A stretch of 64,000 nt of DNA from VXYL01 sp965199875. Lineage in GTDB: Bacteria; Pseudomonadota; Gammaproteobacteria; Pseudomonadales; Azotimanducaceae. The first letter of the stretch is position 1, and each line of letters starts with the position of its first letter. The position numbers were made by a program, and so were the translations under genes. Under the pieces are notes generated by a model that made no database searches, was not told where the DNA came from, and worked only from the letters and a program-made list of their open reading frames with translations. The DNA lies in assembly GCA_965199875.1 (NCBI GenBank), contig OZ241346.1, positions 248,001 to 312,000 on the forward strand, written 5' to 3'. Shown one piece after another: positions 17,353 through 25,441 of this stretch.

Positions 17353-18423
17353 ATGGCGTCTGGTTCTGCCATCGTGCCTGACCATCAAGCGGACGAACCG
17401 CCGGTGTCGGTGATCATCCCGGCGTACAACGCCGAGTCCACCATTGGCGACGCCATCGAGTCCATTCTCGCGCAAGACTACGCCGGGCCGATCCAGTTGA
17501 TCGTCGCGGACGGTTCCGACGACTCGAAGACCGCCAAGCGCGTGCGCGAGGTGGCGCCCGACGCGCAGGTTGTCGCCAACCCGAGGAAGACCACGCCGGA
17601 CGGTCTGAACACGGCGTTGGGCGTAGCGACCGCGGCAGTCGTGGTGCGCTGCGATGCTCACGCCCGGTTGCCTCCTGCCTACTTGCGCAGGGCGGTGGCA
17701 ACGCTGCAGCGAACGGGCGCAGGGAACGTCGGTGGACGGCAGGTGCCGGTGGGGACGTCGTGGTTCACCCGGGCGGTGGCGCTGGCGCAGACGACCTGGC
17801 TCGGCACGGGTGGCGCTCGTCATCGGCAGGGAGGCGCCGAGGGGGCGGTGGATACGGTCTATCTGGGCGTGTTTCGACGCGACGCCTTGGCCAGCATCGG
17901 CGACTTCAACGCGGCGTGCTGGGTCAACGAGGACTACGAAGTCAACTGGCGGCTGCGCAGCCGGGGCGAGGTGGTCTGGTTCGACCCGGCACTGGAGGTG
18001 ATCTACCAGCCGCGACGGAATCTGCGCGACCTGGCACGGCAGTACTTCAACTACGGCGGCGGCAAGCTGACCATGCTGCGGCTGTATCCGAAGTCGGTGC
18101 GGCTGCGGCAAGTTGCCGCGCCGATTCTGCTGCTTGGCATGGTCGCTAGCGCGGTGCTGGCTGGTGCGGGCGCAACCGTGGCGGCGCTTGTCACTCCTGC
18201 CGCATGGCTGGGCGGGCTGATCGGCGGTGCGGCCGTAGCGGGCGCACGACGCCGGGACACATCGGCGCTGCTGCTGCCGCTGGTGTGGGCGACGATCCAC
18301 CTGAGCTGGGGATGCGGATTTCTCGCCGCGGCGCTCTTCGGAGCGCGTCCCGCACTAGGCTTTGCAGCTCGGCCTGCTGCAGTGGAAGAAACGGAAGACG
18401 GCGTTCGCTCGTCCGAACGCTAG
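17353..18423 (+). CDS. family 2 glycosyltransferase, membrane-anchored (ExoA-like)
   Basis: A 356-residue inverting GT-A glycosyltransferase. The nucleotide-sugar domain opens with PVSVIIPAYNAESTIGDAI, has the DGSDDSKT loop, VRCDAHARLP (DxD-like CDAH) and the acceptor segment CWVNEDYEVNWRLRSRG (ED general base). C-terminal hydrophobic stretches (APILLLGMVASAVLAGAGAT and a second near residue 300) anchor it in the inner membrane. The arrangement resembles succinoglycan ExoA, which extends a lipid-linked sugar. No other polysaccharide gene is in the window, so the glycan is unknown. It is divergent from the gsp operon. Confidence 0.88.
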   Translation: MASGSAIVPDHQADEPPVSVIIPAYNAESTIGDAIESILAQDYAGPIQLIVADGSDDSKTAKRVREVAPDAQVVANPRKTTPDGLNTALGVATAAVVVRCDAHARLPPAYLRRAVATLQRTGAGNVGGRQVPVGTSWFTRAVALAQTTWLGTGGARHRQGGAEGAVDTVYLGVFRRDALASIGDFNAACWVNEDYEVNWRLRSRGEVVWFDPALEVIYQPRRNLRDLARQYFNYGGGKLTMLRLYPKSVRLRQVAAPILLLGMVASAVLAGAGATVAALVTPAAWLGGLIGGAAVAGARRRDTSALLLPLVWATIHLSWGCGFLAAALFGARPALGFAARPAAVEETEDGVRSSER

Positions 18424-18452
18424 CGACCTGCCTACGGCTTTTCGCAGGGAAA

Positions 18453-18496
18453 AACGCACCTTGCGGGTGGACCTTTGGGTTCCCGCAGGGTGCGTT
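18453..18496 (+). repeat. 15-bp stem inverted repeat downstream of the glycosyltransferase
   Basis: Arms 18453-18467 (AACGCACCTTGCGGG) and 18482-18496 (CCCGCAGGGTGCGTT) pair along 15 positions with a single T/G position that would be a U-G wobble in RNA. The 14-base loop contains a small ACC/GGT complement. It starts 29 bp after the glycosyltransferase stop. There is no T-run after it, so it is not a classic terminator; it may be an RNA-stabilising hairpin or a dispersed element. The right arm shares CCCGCAGGGTGCG with the gspG-gspH gap (about 13684-13696). Confidence 0.6.
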
Positions 18497-18583
18497 CCCC
18501 GATTACCGGCACATCCGTCGCCCGGTCTCGCCGTCAGCTACGCGGCGCTCGCGGCTGCGAGGATGGGCAGGTATTCATGGTTG

Positions 18584-18632
18584 TGGGGCAATCCCCAACA
18601 GGTGACTCAAGGAGTCAGCGGGGGTTGCCCCC
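18584..18632. repeat. array of three short GC hairpins in the exbD upstream region
   Basis: Three consecutive perfect stems lie within 49 bp: TGGGG-CAAT-CCCCA (18584-18597), TGACTC-AAG-GAGTCA (18603-18617) and GGGGG-TTG-CCCCC (18620-18632). The first and third are also diverged direct copies of each other. They sit in a 425-bp stretch (18424-18848) without a credible protein gene. The array could be a structured RNA on either strand; on the minus strand it follows a very strong Shine-Dalgarno-like sequence. Confidence 0.6.
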
Positions 18633-18648
18633 AACAAATGATTGCACT

Positions 18649-18662
18649 GATCACCTCCTTTT
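18649..18662 (+). other. 14-base match to the 16S rRNA 3' end (anti-Shine-Dalgarno)
   Basis: GATCACCTCCTTTT repeats the 3' end of bacterial 16S rRNA although no rRNA gene precedes it. Read on the minus strand it is an unusually extended Shine-Dalgarno site (AAAAGGAGGTGATC), followed two bases later by GTG and a 10-codon frame (MQSFVGGNPR, then TGA, about 18646-18614) that runs into the hairpin array. A leader peptide on the minus strand is the simplest reading. Confidence 0.4.
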
Positions 18663-18745
18663 CATTTCCGCCCAAGATGGCGGCGACTATACGCAACTGA
18701 ATCCACAGCGCAAGCCCCTTGCTGTGCTGTGGAACAAATAGCTCC

Positions 18746-18774
18746 TTGCACTTGCATCGGTTGGGCGTTATACA
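18746..18774 (+). promoter_or_regulatory. sigma-70 promoter candidate for exbD
   Basis: TTGCAC (18746-18751) and TATACA (18769-18774) are separated by 17 bp and lie 75 bp upstream of the exbD start. Both boxes keep four of six consensus bases. Confidence 0.5.
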
Positions 18775-18848
18775 GTGCCCTGCCGCTTCAGATACCCGTA
18801 TGGTCGGCTGAGGCGGCAGCGCCACAGGAGCGAACTCGAGGAACGAAC

Positions 18849-19256
18849 ATGCGCCGACTTACTTCCCGACAAGCCAGCGACGACAACAAGATCAACCTGA
18901 CGCCGATGCTGGACGTCGTGTTCATCATGTTGATTTTCTTCATCGTTACAGCCACCTTTGTCAAGGAAGAGGGACTCGACGTCAACCAGCCGGAGGACGA
19001 CAAGCCGAAAACCGTGGACCCGGACAAGAAGAGCATCGTCGTGCGCATCACCAGCCGGGACCGCATCATCATCGCCCGACGCGACGTGGACTTGCGTTCG
19101 GTACGCGCCAACATCGAGCGCCTGCACGCCGAGAACCACGAAGCGCCGGTGATCATTCAGCCGCATCCCGAGTCGCGCACCGACACGCTCGTCCACGTCA
19201 TGGATTCCGCTCGCCAAGCGGGCGTGTTCAAGGTATCGCTGGCCGCCGGCGCATGA
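18849..19256 (+). CDS. exbD: biopolymer transport protein ExbD/TolR
   Basis: A 135-residue protein from ATG 18849, with GAGG eight bases upstream. It shows the ExbD pattern: short cytoplasmic N-terminus, INLTPMLDVVFIMLIFFIV with the proton-carrying Asp in the single membrane helix (LDVVFIML), then a periplasmic domain ending FKVSLAAGA. ExbD works with ExbB to energise TonB, but no exbB or tonB lies beside it. Such lone exbD genes often belong to an exbB-exbD-exbD-tonB set elsewhere. The only other TonB-related gene here is the receptor at the right edge. Confidence 0.93.
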   Translation: MRRLTSRQASDDNKINLTPMLDVVFIMLIFFIVTATFVKEEGLDVNQPEDDKPKTVDPDKKSIVVRITSRDRIIIARRDVDLRSVRANIERLHAENHEAPVIIQPHPESRTDTLVHVMDSARQAGVFKVSLAAGA

Positions 19257-19291
19257 TCGCGTTCGCTTGAGGCGGCAACGCGAACGCCCCC

Positions 19292-20299
19292 TTGTCCGAG
19301 GTCGATCTTCGCTCGGACACCGTCACCCGCCCCTCGCCGGCGATGCGCAGCGCCATGGCCGCGGCGGAGGTGGGCGACGACGTCTACGGCGAAGATCCCA
19401 CGGTCAATCGACTGCAGCGCGTCTGCGCGGAGCGCCTTGGCTTGGAAGCAGGGCTGTTCGTGCCGAGCGGCACGCAGTCGAATCTGACGGCGCTGTTGAC
19501 GCATTGCGGACGCGGCGACGAGTACATCGCCGGCCACGAAGCGCACACCTATCGATTCGAAGGCGGCGGCGCGGCGGTTCTAGGCGGCATTCAGCCGCAG
19601 CCCCTGCCCTTCCAGGACGACGGCACGCTGTGCCCGGCGGCGGTGCGAGCCGCCATCAAGCCGAACGACTTCCATTTCGCCCGCAGCCGCTTGATCTGCT
19701 TGGAGAATACCCAGGGCGGCAAGGCGATCCCTCCCGCCTACTTCGCCGAAATGCGCACCCTTGCCGACCGCCACGGCCTAGCGCTGCATCTGGACGGCGC
19801 TCGTCTGTTCAACGCCGCCGTGGCGCTGAACGTCGACGCCGGCGACATCGCCCGACACTGCGACTCCGTTTCGATATGCCTCTCCAAGGGGCTCGGCGCT
19901 CCCACCGGATCGGTGCTCTGCGGCAACGCCGACTTCATCGACGAAGGGCGTCGCTGGCGCAAGGTGCTCGGCGGCGGCATGCGCCAGGCTGGCGTGCTTG
20001 CCGCCGCCGGCCTCTTTGCTTTGGAACGCAACTGCCAGCGTCTGGCCGACGACCATTGCCGGGCCGAGCAGCTGGCCACCGGCCTGCGCCGGCACGGCCT
20101 GCTGGTGGAGCGGCATACCAACATGGTCTTCGTCTTCGGCGTCGATACGGCGCGCATGGTCGCGCACATGGCCGCCGGCGGCGTGCGCGTGTCCGGCGCG
20201 CGCTGGGTAGTCCATCTCGATGTGGACGACGAAGGCATCGAGCGGGCCGTCGCCGCCGCAGCGGGCCTTGCCGCCGGCGCCCCGGTCAGATGCCCATGA
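19292..20299 (+). CDS. ltaE: low-specificity L-threonine aldolase
   Basis: A 335-residue fold-type I PLP enzyme that cleaves L-threonine or L-allo-threonine to glycine and acetaldehyde. Motifs: VDLRSDTVTRPSPAMR at the N-terminus, GDDVYGEDPTVNRLQ, LHLDGARLFNAAVAL with the cofactor-binding Asp, and SICLSKGLGAPTG with the Schiff-base Lys. The start is a TTG at 19292 because homologous sequence begins immediately; the ribosome site is weak. The 3' end overlaps the convergent nucleoside transporter gene by 14 bp. Confidence 0.94.
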   Translation: MSEVDLRSDTVTRPSPAMRSAMAAAEVGDDVYGEDPTVNRLQRVCAERLGLEAGLFVPSGTQSNLTALLTHCGRGDEYIAGHEAHTYRFEGGGAAVLGGIQPQPLPFQDDGTLCPAAVRAAIKPNDFHFARSRLICLENTQGGKAIPPAYFAEMRTLADRHGLALHLDGARLFNAAVALNVDAGDIARHCDSVSICLSKGLGAPTGSVLCGNADFIDEGRRWRKVLGGGMRQAGVLAAAGLFALERNCQRLADDHCRAEQLATGLRRHGLLVERHTNMVFVFGVDTARMVAHMAAGGVRVSGARWVVHLDVDDEGIERAVAAAAGLAAGAPVRCP

Positions 20300-21539
20300 C
20301 GAGACCGGCCAGAGTCCCGGTCAGGCACGACACCAGAGTGCCGGCGAGCAGCACCTTGGGAACCAGCCGCAGCAGTTCGTCGCGGCGTTCCGGCACCAGC
20401 GTGCCGAGGCCGCCGACGAGAATGCCGACGCTGCCGAAGTTGGTGAATCCACACAGCGCGTAGGTGAGGATCATCCGCGTTTGCAGGGACATCGGCGCAT
20501 CCGAACCGGCGAACTGCAAGTAGGCGATGAGCTCGTTCAACACCACCTTGGTGCCCAGCAGCGCCCCTGCGTGGGATGCCTCCGCCCAGGGCACCCCCAT
20601 CGCCCAGGCGACCGGCGCGAAGACCCAGCCGGTTACTCGTTCCAACGCCAGCGGGGCGCCCAGCACCTCGACCACGCCAAGGAGGTAGTTGGCCAGCGCC
20701 ACCAGAGACACCAGCACCACCACCATGCCGCCGACGTTGACCACCAGGCGCAAGCCGTCGAAGGTGCCGCGGCTGATCGCGTCCATGATGCTGCCGTACT
20801 CGAGAGCGCCGGCGATGTCGCCCTCCGTACGGGCGTCTTCGGGCACCATGATGCGAGCGATGGTCACGGCGCCGATGACGTTCAGCACAGAGGCCACCAG
20901 CACATGCCCCAGAGCACCGTCCACCACGTCCGACAGGATGGCCGCATAGAGCGCCATGATGGAACCCGCCACGGTGGACATGCAGCAGGTGATCACCACG
21001 AAGAACTCGGAACGGGACAGGCTCTTCAGGTAGGCGCGGATCACCAGAGGCGCTTCGGCCAGGCCTAGAAACACGCTCGACGCCGCGGCCACGCCCACCG
21101 CGCCGCCCAAGCCCAAGGTGCGCCGCAGCGCCCATGCGAAGCCGCGGATCAGCCACGGCAGCACGCGCAGATGCCAGAGCACCGCCACCACCACGCTGAA
21201 GACGAGAATCTGCGGCAGCACGCGAAATGCGAAGATCGGCGCCAAGGTGCGCGCCGGATTGTCCTCCACGAAGACGAAGGGCGCCGGCTCGCCGCCCAGG
21301 AAGCCGAACATCAGCGACGTGCCGGCCTTGGTGGCCGCCTCCATCGCATGGACGACGTGGTTGAGCAGCAGCAGGCCGTCGCGCACCCAGGGAACGTTCA
21401 GCAGCACGAAGGCCAGCGCCGCCTGCATGCCCAGCGCCAGCGCCACTTGACCGTAGCGAACGTGCCGACGCCGTTCGCTGAGCAGCCAGGCCGTCGCCAG
21501 CAGCGCGACGACCCCGATCAGCCCCTGAACGCCTTGCAT
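20286..21539 (-). CDS. CNT-family concentrative nucleoside transporter
   Basis: A 417-residue multispanning permease starting MQGVQGLIGVVALLATAWLL, with GGGGAG about six bases upstream. Family signatures: FVFVEDNPARTLAPIFAF is replaced in part here but the segment with FRVLPQILVFS is kept; SVFLGLAEAPLVIR and SEFFVVITCCMSTVAGSIM form the nucleoside-binding helices, and LCGFTNFGSVGILVGGLG the C-terminal motif. It imports nucleosides with protons or sodium. It is divergent from a PfkB sugar/nucleoside kinase with no intervening DNA, which points to adenosine or another nucleoside as substrate. Confidence 0.92.
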   Translation of the reverse strand: MQGVQGLIGVVALLATAWLLSERRRHVRYGQVALALGMQAALAFVLLNVPWVRDGLLLLNHVVHAMEAATKAGTSLMFGFLGGEPAPFVFVEDNPARTLAPIFAFRVLPQILVFSVVVAVLWHLRVLPWLIRGFAWALRRTLGLGGAVGVAAASSVFLGLAEAPLVIRAYLKSLSRSEFFVVITCCMSTVAGSIMALYAAILSDVVDGALGHVLVASVLNVIGAVTIARIMVPEDARTEGDIAGALEYGSIMDAISRGTFDGLRLVVNVGGMVVVLVSLVALANYLLGVVEVLGAPLALERVTGWVFAPVAWAMGVPWAEASHAGALLGTKVVLNELIAYLQFAGSDAPMSLQTRMILTYALCGFTNFGSVGILVGGLGTLVPERRDELLRLVPKVLLAGTLVSCLTGTLAGLVMGI

Positions 21540-22572
21540 GGCATCTCCCCGACTGCTTAACCTCCCTAGGAGCGCGAAGTCTACCGAACTTGAGGAAGCA
21601 GCCATTTCCAGTGCCGTCCCGCCCCCGCGCGCCGCCAGCATCCTGCTGACCGGCACCTTGGCGATTGACTACCTCGGCAGCTACGGCGGCGCGTTCTCGA
21701 CGCTGCCGCGGCATCCGGGCATCAACCTCTCCGTGCAGCTGGAGCGCATGGAGCGACGCTTCGGCGGCTGCGCGATGAACATCGCCTACACCCTGCAACT
21801 GCTGGGGCAGAAGCCGGTGCCCTTCGTCTTCGCCGGGCGGGACTTCCAGCCCGACTACGCGGCGCACCTTGCCGCGCTGGGCATGGACACCGCCGGCATC
21901 GAAGTGGTGGACGCGCCCTACTCCGCGCACGGCTTCGTTTTCACCGACCGCGAACAGAACCAGTTCACCGGCTTCTACGGCGGTCCCGGTTCCGCGGTCC
22001 GGGACTACGCGGATCGCCTCCTGCGCTTCGCCAGGCGGGGCCGTTTCGACTACGCCGTTCTCGCCCCGGACGTGCCCGCGAACATGATCGCCGCGGCATC
22101 GGCGATGCGCGAGGCCGGCATTCCCTTCCTGTGCGATCCCGGCCAGAACCTGACCGACTTCTCGGCAGCGGACTGCCGCGCTCTGCTGCGCCGGTCCGAC
22201 TCGGTGATCGTCAACCAGTTCGAGCATGCGACGCTGCAACGCGCGGCGAGGGCGGAACTGCAAGGGCTGGGCTTGCTGGTGGTGACTCTCGGCGAAGAAG
22301 GCGCCCGGTGGCGATCCGCCAGCGAGGGCGAAGGCCGAGAGGCCTCAGTAGCCGCCGAGGTGGTCGATCCCACCGGCTGCGGAGACGCCTTTCGCGCCGG
22401 TTTCGTGGATGCCCGGCTGCGCGGCGCCTCGTTGCCCGAAGCGGTGCGGCGAGGCAGCGTGGCGGCGGCGATCGTGCTCGAAAGCGCCGGCTGCCAAACC
22501 CACCTCTGCGACGACTTCGAGACGCGCTATCGCGCCGCCTGGGGCGCTGCTTCGGCTGGCGCGTCGGGCTGA
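21538..22572 (+). CDS. PfkB family carbohydrate/adenosine kinase
   Basis: A 344-residue ribokinase-fold kinase. Motifs: ILLTGTLAIDYLGSYGG at the start of the domain, RRFGGCAMNIAYTLQLLG for sugar binding, and VVDPTGCGDAFRAGFVDA containing the catalytic Asp. PfkB adenosine kinases share this layout, and the adjacent nucleoside transporter supports that role. The first ATG (21538) overlaps the transporter's start codon on the other strand, and the first 30 codons are not conserved-looking; a start nearer 21604, where GAGGA precedes an ATT codon, is an alternative. Its stop overlaps the next gene by one base (TGATG). Confidence 0.88.
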   Translation: MASPRLLNLPRSAKSTELEEAAISSAVPPPRAASILLTGTLAIDYLGSYGGAFSTLPRHPGINLSVQLERMERRFGGCAMNIAYTLQLLGQKPVPFVFAGRDFQPDYAAHLAALGMDTAGIEVVDAPYSAHGFVFTDREQNQFTGFYGGPGSAVRDYADRLLRFARRGRFDYAVLAPDVPANMIAAASAMREAGIPFLCDPGQNLTDFSAADCRALLRRSDSVIVNQFEHATLQRAARAELQGLGLLVVTLGEEGARWRSASEGEGREASVAAEVVDPTGCGDAFRAGFVDARLRGASLPEAVRRGSVAAAIVLESAGCQTHLCDDFETRYRAAWGAASAGASG

Positions 22573-23189
22573 TGGCTGGCCGCATCGTCCTGCTCAACGG
22601 CGCATCGAGCGCCGGCAAGACGACGCTGGCGCGCGCTATTCAGCGCCTTGCCAGCCAGCCCATGCAGCTGATCGCGCTGGACCAGTTCCGCGACGGCATG
22701 GCCGACCGCTTTCGCGGCATGAACTCAACGGCCGGCGAGCCGGGCGCCCGGGGCCTGAACGTGGTGCCAAGCTCGGACTCCGCGCACACCCATCTGCGCT
22801 TCGGCGACGTTGGCCGCTTGACGCTGAAGGGCATGCGCCGAGCCGTCGCCGAGTTCTCCCGCCTCGGCATGGACGTCGTGGTGGACGACCTGCTGCTCGA
22901 GCCGGGCTTCCTCGACGACTACCTGCGCGTTCTGGACGGTCTGCCGGTGCTGTTCGTCGGCGTGCGCTGCGACGTCGCCACGCTGACCAGCCGCGAAGCA
23001 CAGCGCGGCGGGCGCTTTCCGGGCACCGCTGCGGCGCACGCCGAGCGCGTCCACGCTGGCTGCCGCTACGACGTGGAAGTGGACACTTCGTGCAACACGC
23101 CCCGCCAGTGCGCCGAGCGGGTGCTCGCGACGTTGCGCCATCCGCCCCGCCCGTCGGCCTTCGACGCCATCCGTTCGCCGCAGCCGTAG
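22572..23189 (+). CDS. chloramphenicol 3-O-phosphotransferase-like P-loop kinase
   Basis: A 205-residue protein starting MAGRIVLLNGASSAGKTTLA, with Walker A GASSAGKT. LIALDQFRDGM and VDDLLLEPGFLDDY match the CPT family (PF07931), including the acidic residues that bind the hydroxyl substrate in the Streptomyces enzyme. Outside antibiotic producers these proteins are widespread and of unknown substrate. It is translationally coupled to the PfkB kinase, so a role in nucleoside or sugar phosphorylation is more likely than drug resistance. Confidence 0.82.
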   Translation: MAGRIVLLNGASSAGKTTLARAIQRLASQPMQLIALDQFRDGMADRFRGMNSTAGEPGARGLNVVPSSDSAHTHLRFGDVGRLTLKGMRRAVAEFSRLGMDVVVDDLLLEPGFLDDYLRVLDGLPVLFVGVRCDVATLTSREAQRGGRFPGTAAAHAERVHAGCRYDVEVDTSCNTPRQCAERVLATLRHPPRPSAFDAIRSPQP

Positions 23190-23453
23190 CTGCTCTGGCA
23201 GCACAGCGCAACAAGCCGTCGGCTTGCAGGCATTTGTGCTTCAAGCTAGTGTGCGCGCTAGCCACAGGCCCGACCGGCACGGCCTCCGGCCGGGAGATTG
23301 CAGGCGGACTATGAAGACCTCGAAATGGGCGGACATCTTGGCGGTCTTCGACTACGCCGCACGTTGAGCAGGGTCAAGCGAGTGCAAGCGATGCCTGCTA
23401 GAGATACATGCGATAGTCGCGCCCTGCGCTAAGGGGCACTTGGGACCCTTGCC
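23190..23453. other. 264-bp intergenic region before the sirtuin gene
   Basis: It contains a small hairpin CAAGCC-GTC-GGCTTG at about 23212-23226, possibly ending the upstream kinase operon though no T-run follows. It also has an 18-codon frame from ATG 23311 (MKTSKWADILAVFDYAAR) with only a weak ribosome site. No longer gene or repeat was recognised. Confidence 0.4.
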
Positions 23454-24221
23454 ATGAACGACATCCACGAGTCCGACCCCGATGCGCTTCGGCGCCTGCT
23501 GGAGGCCGCCGAGCGCGTCGTCTTCTTCACCGGCGCCGGGGTCAGCACCGAGTCCGGCATTCCGGACTTCCGCAGCCCCGGCACGGGCTTGTGGACCAAG
23601 ATCAAGCCCATCGAATTCCAGGACTTCGTCGCCTCGGAGGCCAAGCGCCAGGAGTCCTGGCGGCGGCGTTTCGATGCCGACGCCGGCAACTGGGACGACG
23701 CCAAGCCCAATCGCGGCCATCGCGCCATCGCCAAGCTGGTCGAAGACGGCAAGGCCAGCGCGGTTATCACGCAGAACGTGGACAACCTGCATCAGGACTC
23801 CGGCGTTGCCGAGGACCGCGTCATCGAACTGCACGGCAACAACCGCTACGCCAAGTGCCTGTCCTGCGCAACCCGCTTCGAGCTGGCCGATCTGAAGCGC
23901 CAGTTCCAGTCCCTCGGCCGCGTCGAACCCTGTACGCGCTGCGGCGGCATCATCAAGACGGCCACCATCTCGTTCGGCCAGGCCATGCCGGAGGACGCCA
24001 TGGCCCGGGCGCAAGAGGCCACCAACCGCTGCGACCTGTTCGTCGTGGTCGGCTCGTCGCTGGTGGTCTATCCGGCGGCCGGCTTCCCGGAATACGCCAA
24101 GCGGCTCGGCGCCAAGCTCGCCATCGTCAATCGCGAGCCCACCCCCCTCGACGACATCGCCGACGTGGTGCTGCACGCGGAAATCGGCGTCACGCTGGGC
24201 TACGCGGTGGGCGTGAACTGA
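23454..24221 (+). CDS. cobB: Sir2-family NAD-dependent protein deacylase
   Basis: A 255-residue sirtuin. GAGVSTESGIPDFRS (27-41) and QNVDNLHQDSG (107-117) bind NAD, His127 in ELHG is the catalytic base, and Cys135/138/160/163 form the zinc ribbon. GSSLVVYPAAGFPEYAK is the second NAD contact. It removes acyl groups from lysines, classically activating acetyl-CoA synthetase. The Ala-Arg pair that marks class III desuccinylases is not evident. It converges on the ferritin-like gene. Confidence 0.94.
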   Translation: MNDIHESDPDALRRLLEAAERVVFFTGAGVSTESGIPDFRSPGTGLWTKIKPIEFQDFVASEAKRQESWRRRFDADAGNWDDAKPNRGHRAIAKLVEDGKASAVITQNVDNLHQDSGVAEDRVIELHGNNRYAKCLSCATRFELADLKRQFQSLGRVEPCTRCGGIIKTATISFGQAMPEDAMARAQEATNRCDLFVVVGSSLVVYPAAGFPEYAKRLGAKLAIVNREPTPLDDIADVVLHAEIGVTLGYAVGVN

Positions 24222-24238
24222 CCCCAGGGCAGTCGAGC

Positions 24239-25348
24239 CTAGGCCGCTTCGAGGTCCAGCGGCCGCTCCAGCTCGCGCCAGTCGATGTCGCCGTCGGTGG
24301 CGAGGTTCTCGAAGTCCAGCACGCCCATCTCTTCGAACTTCGGGCGCACGCGCTCGGTGAGCAGGCCGATGCGCTTCAGGTTGGGGATGATCCGGGCGTA
24401 GAGCATGTTCAGAAAGTCGGCGTTGAGGCCCCGTTCCACCAAGGCGGCGCGGGCGTGGTCGACGTCCCAGCCGAAGTAGCGGAAGACGTCCGTGCCGATC
24501 AGCCGGTCGCGGCTGACGACGCAGGCCTGGTAGGCGAACTCGGCGCGATCTTCGCGCTCCGCGTCGCCGAGCGTGGAGACGAACTCCTCCAGATAGTTGA
24601 CGCCGAAGGTGACGTGCCGGGCTTCGTCGCGAATCACCAGGTAGAGCAGTTCCTTGAGCACCGGGTCGTCGGTTTCGTTGCGCCGGGTGTGGAACGCCGC
24701 CAAGGCCAGACCTTCGAGGACGATCTGCATGCCGATGAACTTCAAGTCCCAGCGCTGGTCGGTGAGAATCTTGTCGAGCAGATCCTTGAGGCCGCCGGTC
24801 ACCGGATAGCTGAAGCCCACCTTGCTGCGCACGTAGCGGTTGAAGACTTCCACGTGGCGGGCTTCGTCAAAGGTCTGCGAGGCGGCGTACAGCTTGGCGT
24901 TGAAGCTCGGCGCGCAGGAAGCGAGCTGGGAGGCCACCAGCAACGCGCCCTGCTCGCCATGCAGAAACTGCGACAGCGCCCAGGCGACTTCGTGGCGGAC
25001 GAACTCCACCTTGCGCTCGGTGGACAGCGCCTCGAAGGGGCCGTAGCCGTTCCACGGATAGTCGGTCAGCAAGCCTTCGATGGTGGCAGCGGAGAGCGGC
25101 GGCGCGGCATGGACGTCCGGCGTCTGCGACCAGTTGATGTCGGTCGAAGCGTTCCAGTTGAGCTCCTTGCCGAGTTCGTAGAGGCGCTTGATGCGGTTGT
25201 CCGCAACCCGATAGTCCCAGTTGTAGGCGCCGTCCAAGGGAGTGCGGAAGATCTCCGCCACGTGGGCGACGTCTTCCGGCGCCATGTCCACTTGCGGGTC
25301 GAACTGCGTGAGTTTGCGTGGCGCGTCGTTGACGTAGCGGATGTCCAT
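24239..25348 (-). CDS. ferritin-like diiron protein, oxygenase-type
   Basis: A 369-residue mainly helical protein starting MDIRYVNDAPRKL with GGAGG six bases upstream. Two DEARH motifs (TFDEARHVEVFNRYV and IRDEARHVTFGVNYL) together with separate helices bearing HGEQGALL and VLEGLAL supply the Glu/His ligands of a non-haem diiron centre. The spacing resembles ribonucleotide reductase R2-like and AurF-like N-oxygenases rather than iron-storage ferritin. No electron-transfer partner is adjacent and the substrate is unknown. It is divergent from the APH-type kinase. Confidence 0.8.
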   Translation of the reverse strand: MDIRYVNDAPRKLTQFDPQVDMAPEDVAHVAEIFRTPLDGAYNWDYRVADNRIKRLYELGKELNWNASTDINWSQTPDVHAAPPLSAATIEGLLTDYPWNGYGPFEALSTERKVEFVRHEVAWALSQFLHGEQGALLVASQLASCAPSFNAKLYAASQTFDEARHVEVFNRYVRSKVGFSYPVTGGLKDLLDKILTDQRWDLKFIGMQIVLEGLALAAFHTRRNETDDPVLKELLYLVIRDEARHVTFGVNYLEEFVSTLGDAEREDRAEFAYQACVVSRDRLIGTDVFRYFGWDVDHARAALVERGLNADFLNMLYARIIPNLKRIGLLTERVRPKFEEMGVLDFENLATDGDIDWRELERPLDLEAA

Positions 25349-25441
25349 GGTTGCCTCCGAGGTCTTGCCCGCCTGCGTTGCCCGGTGGATTCTACCGGAA
25401 GCAGCGGCCCGGTCTTGACAAAGCACGCCGAGCAGTAGGCA

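Noticed and set aside
18649..18662. 3' end of a 16S rRNA gene
   Set aside because: Only 14 bases match; no helix 45 or other rRNA sequence lies upstream.
22572..23189. chloramphenicol resistance gene
   Set aside because: The family resembles chloramphenicol phosphotransferase, but coupling to a nucleoside-type kinase and transporter favours a metabolic role.
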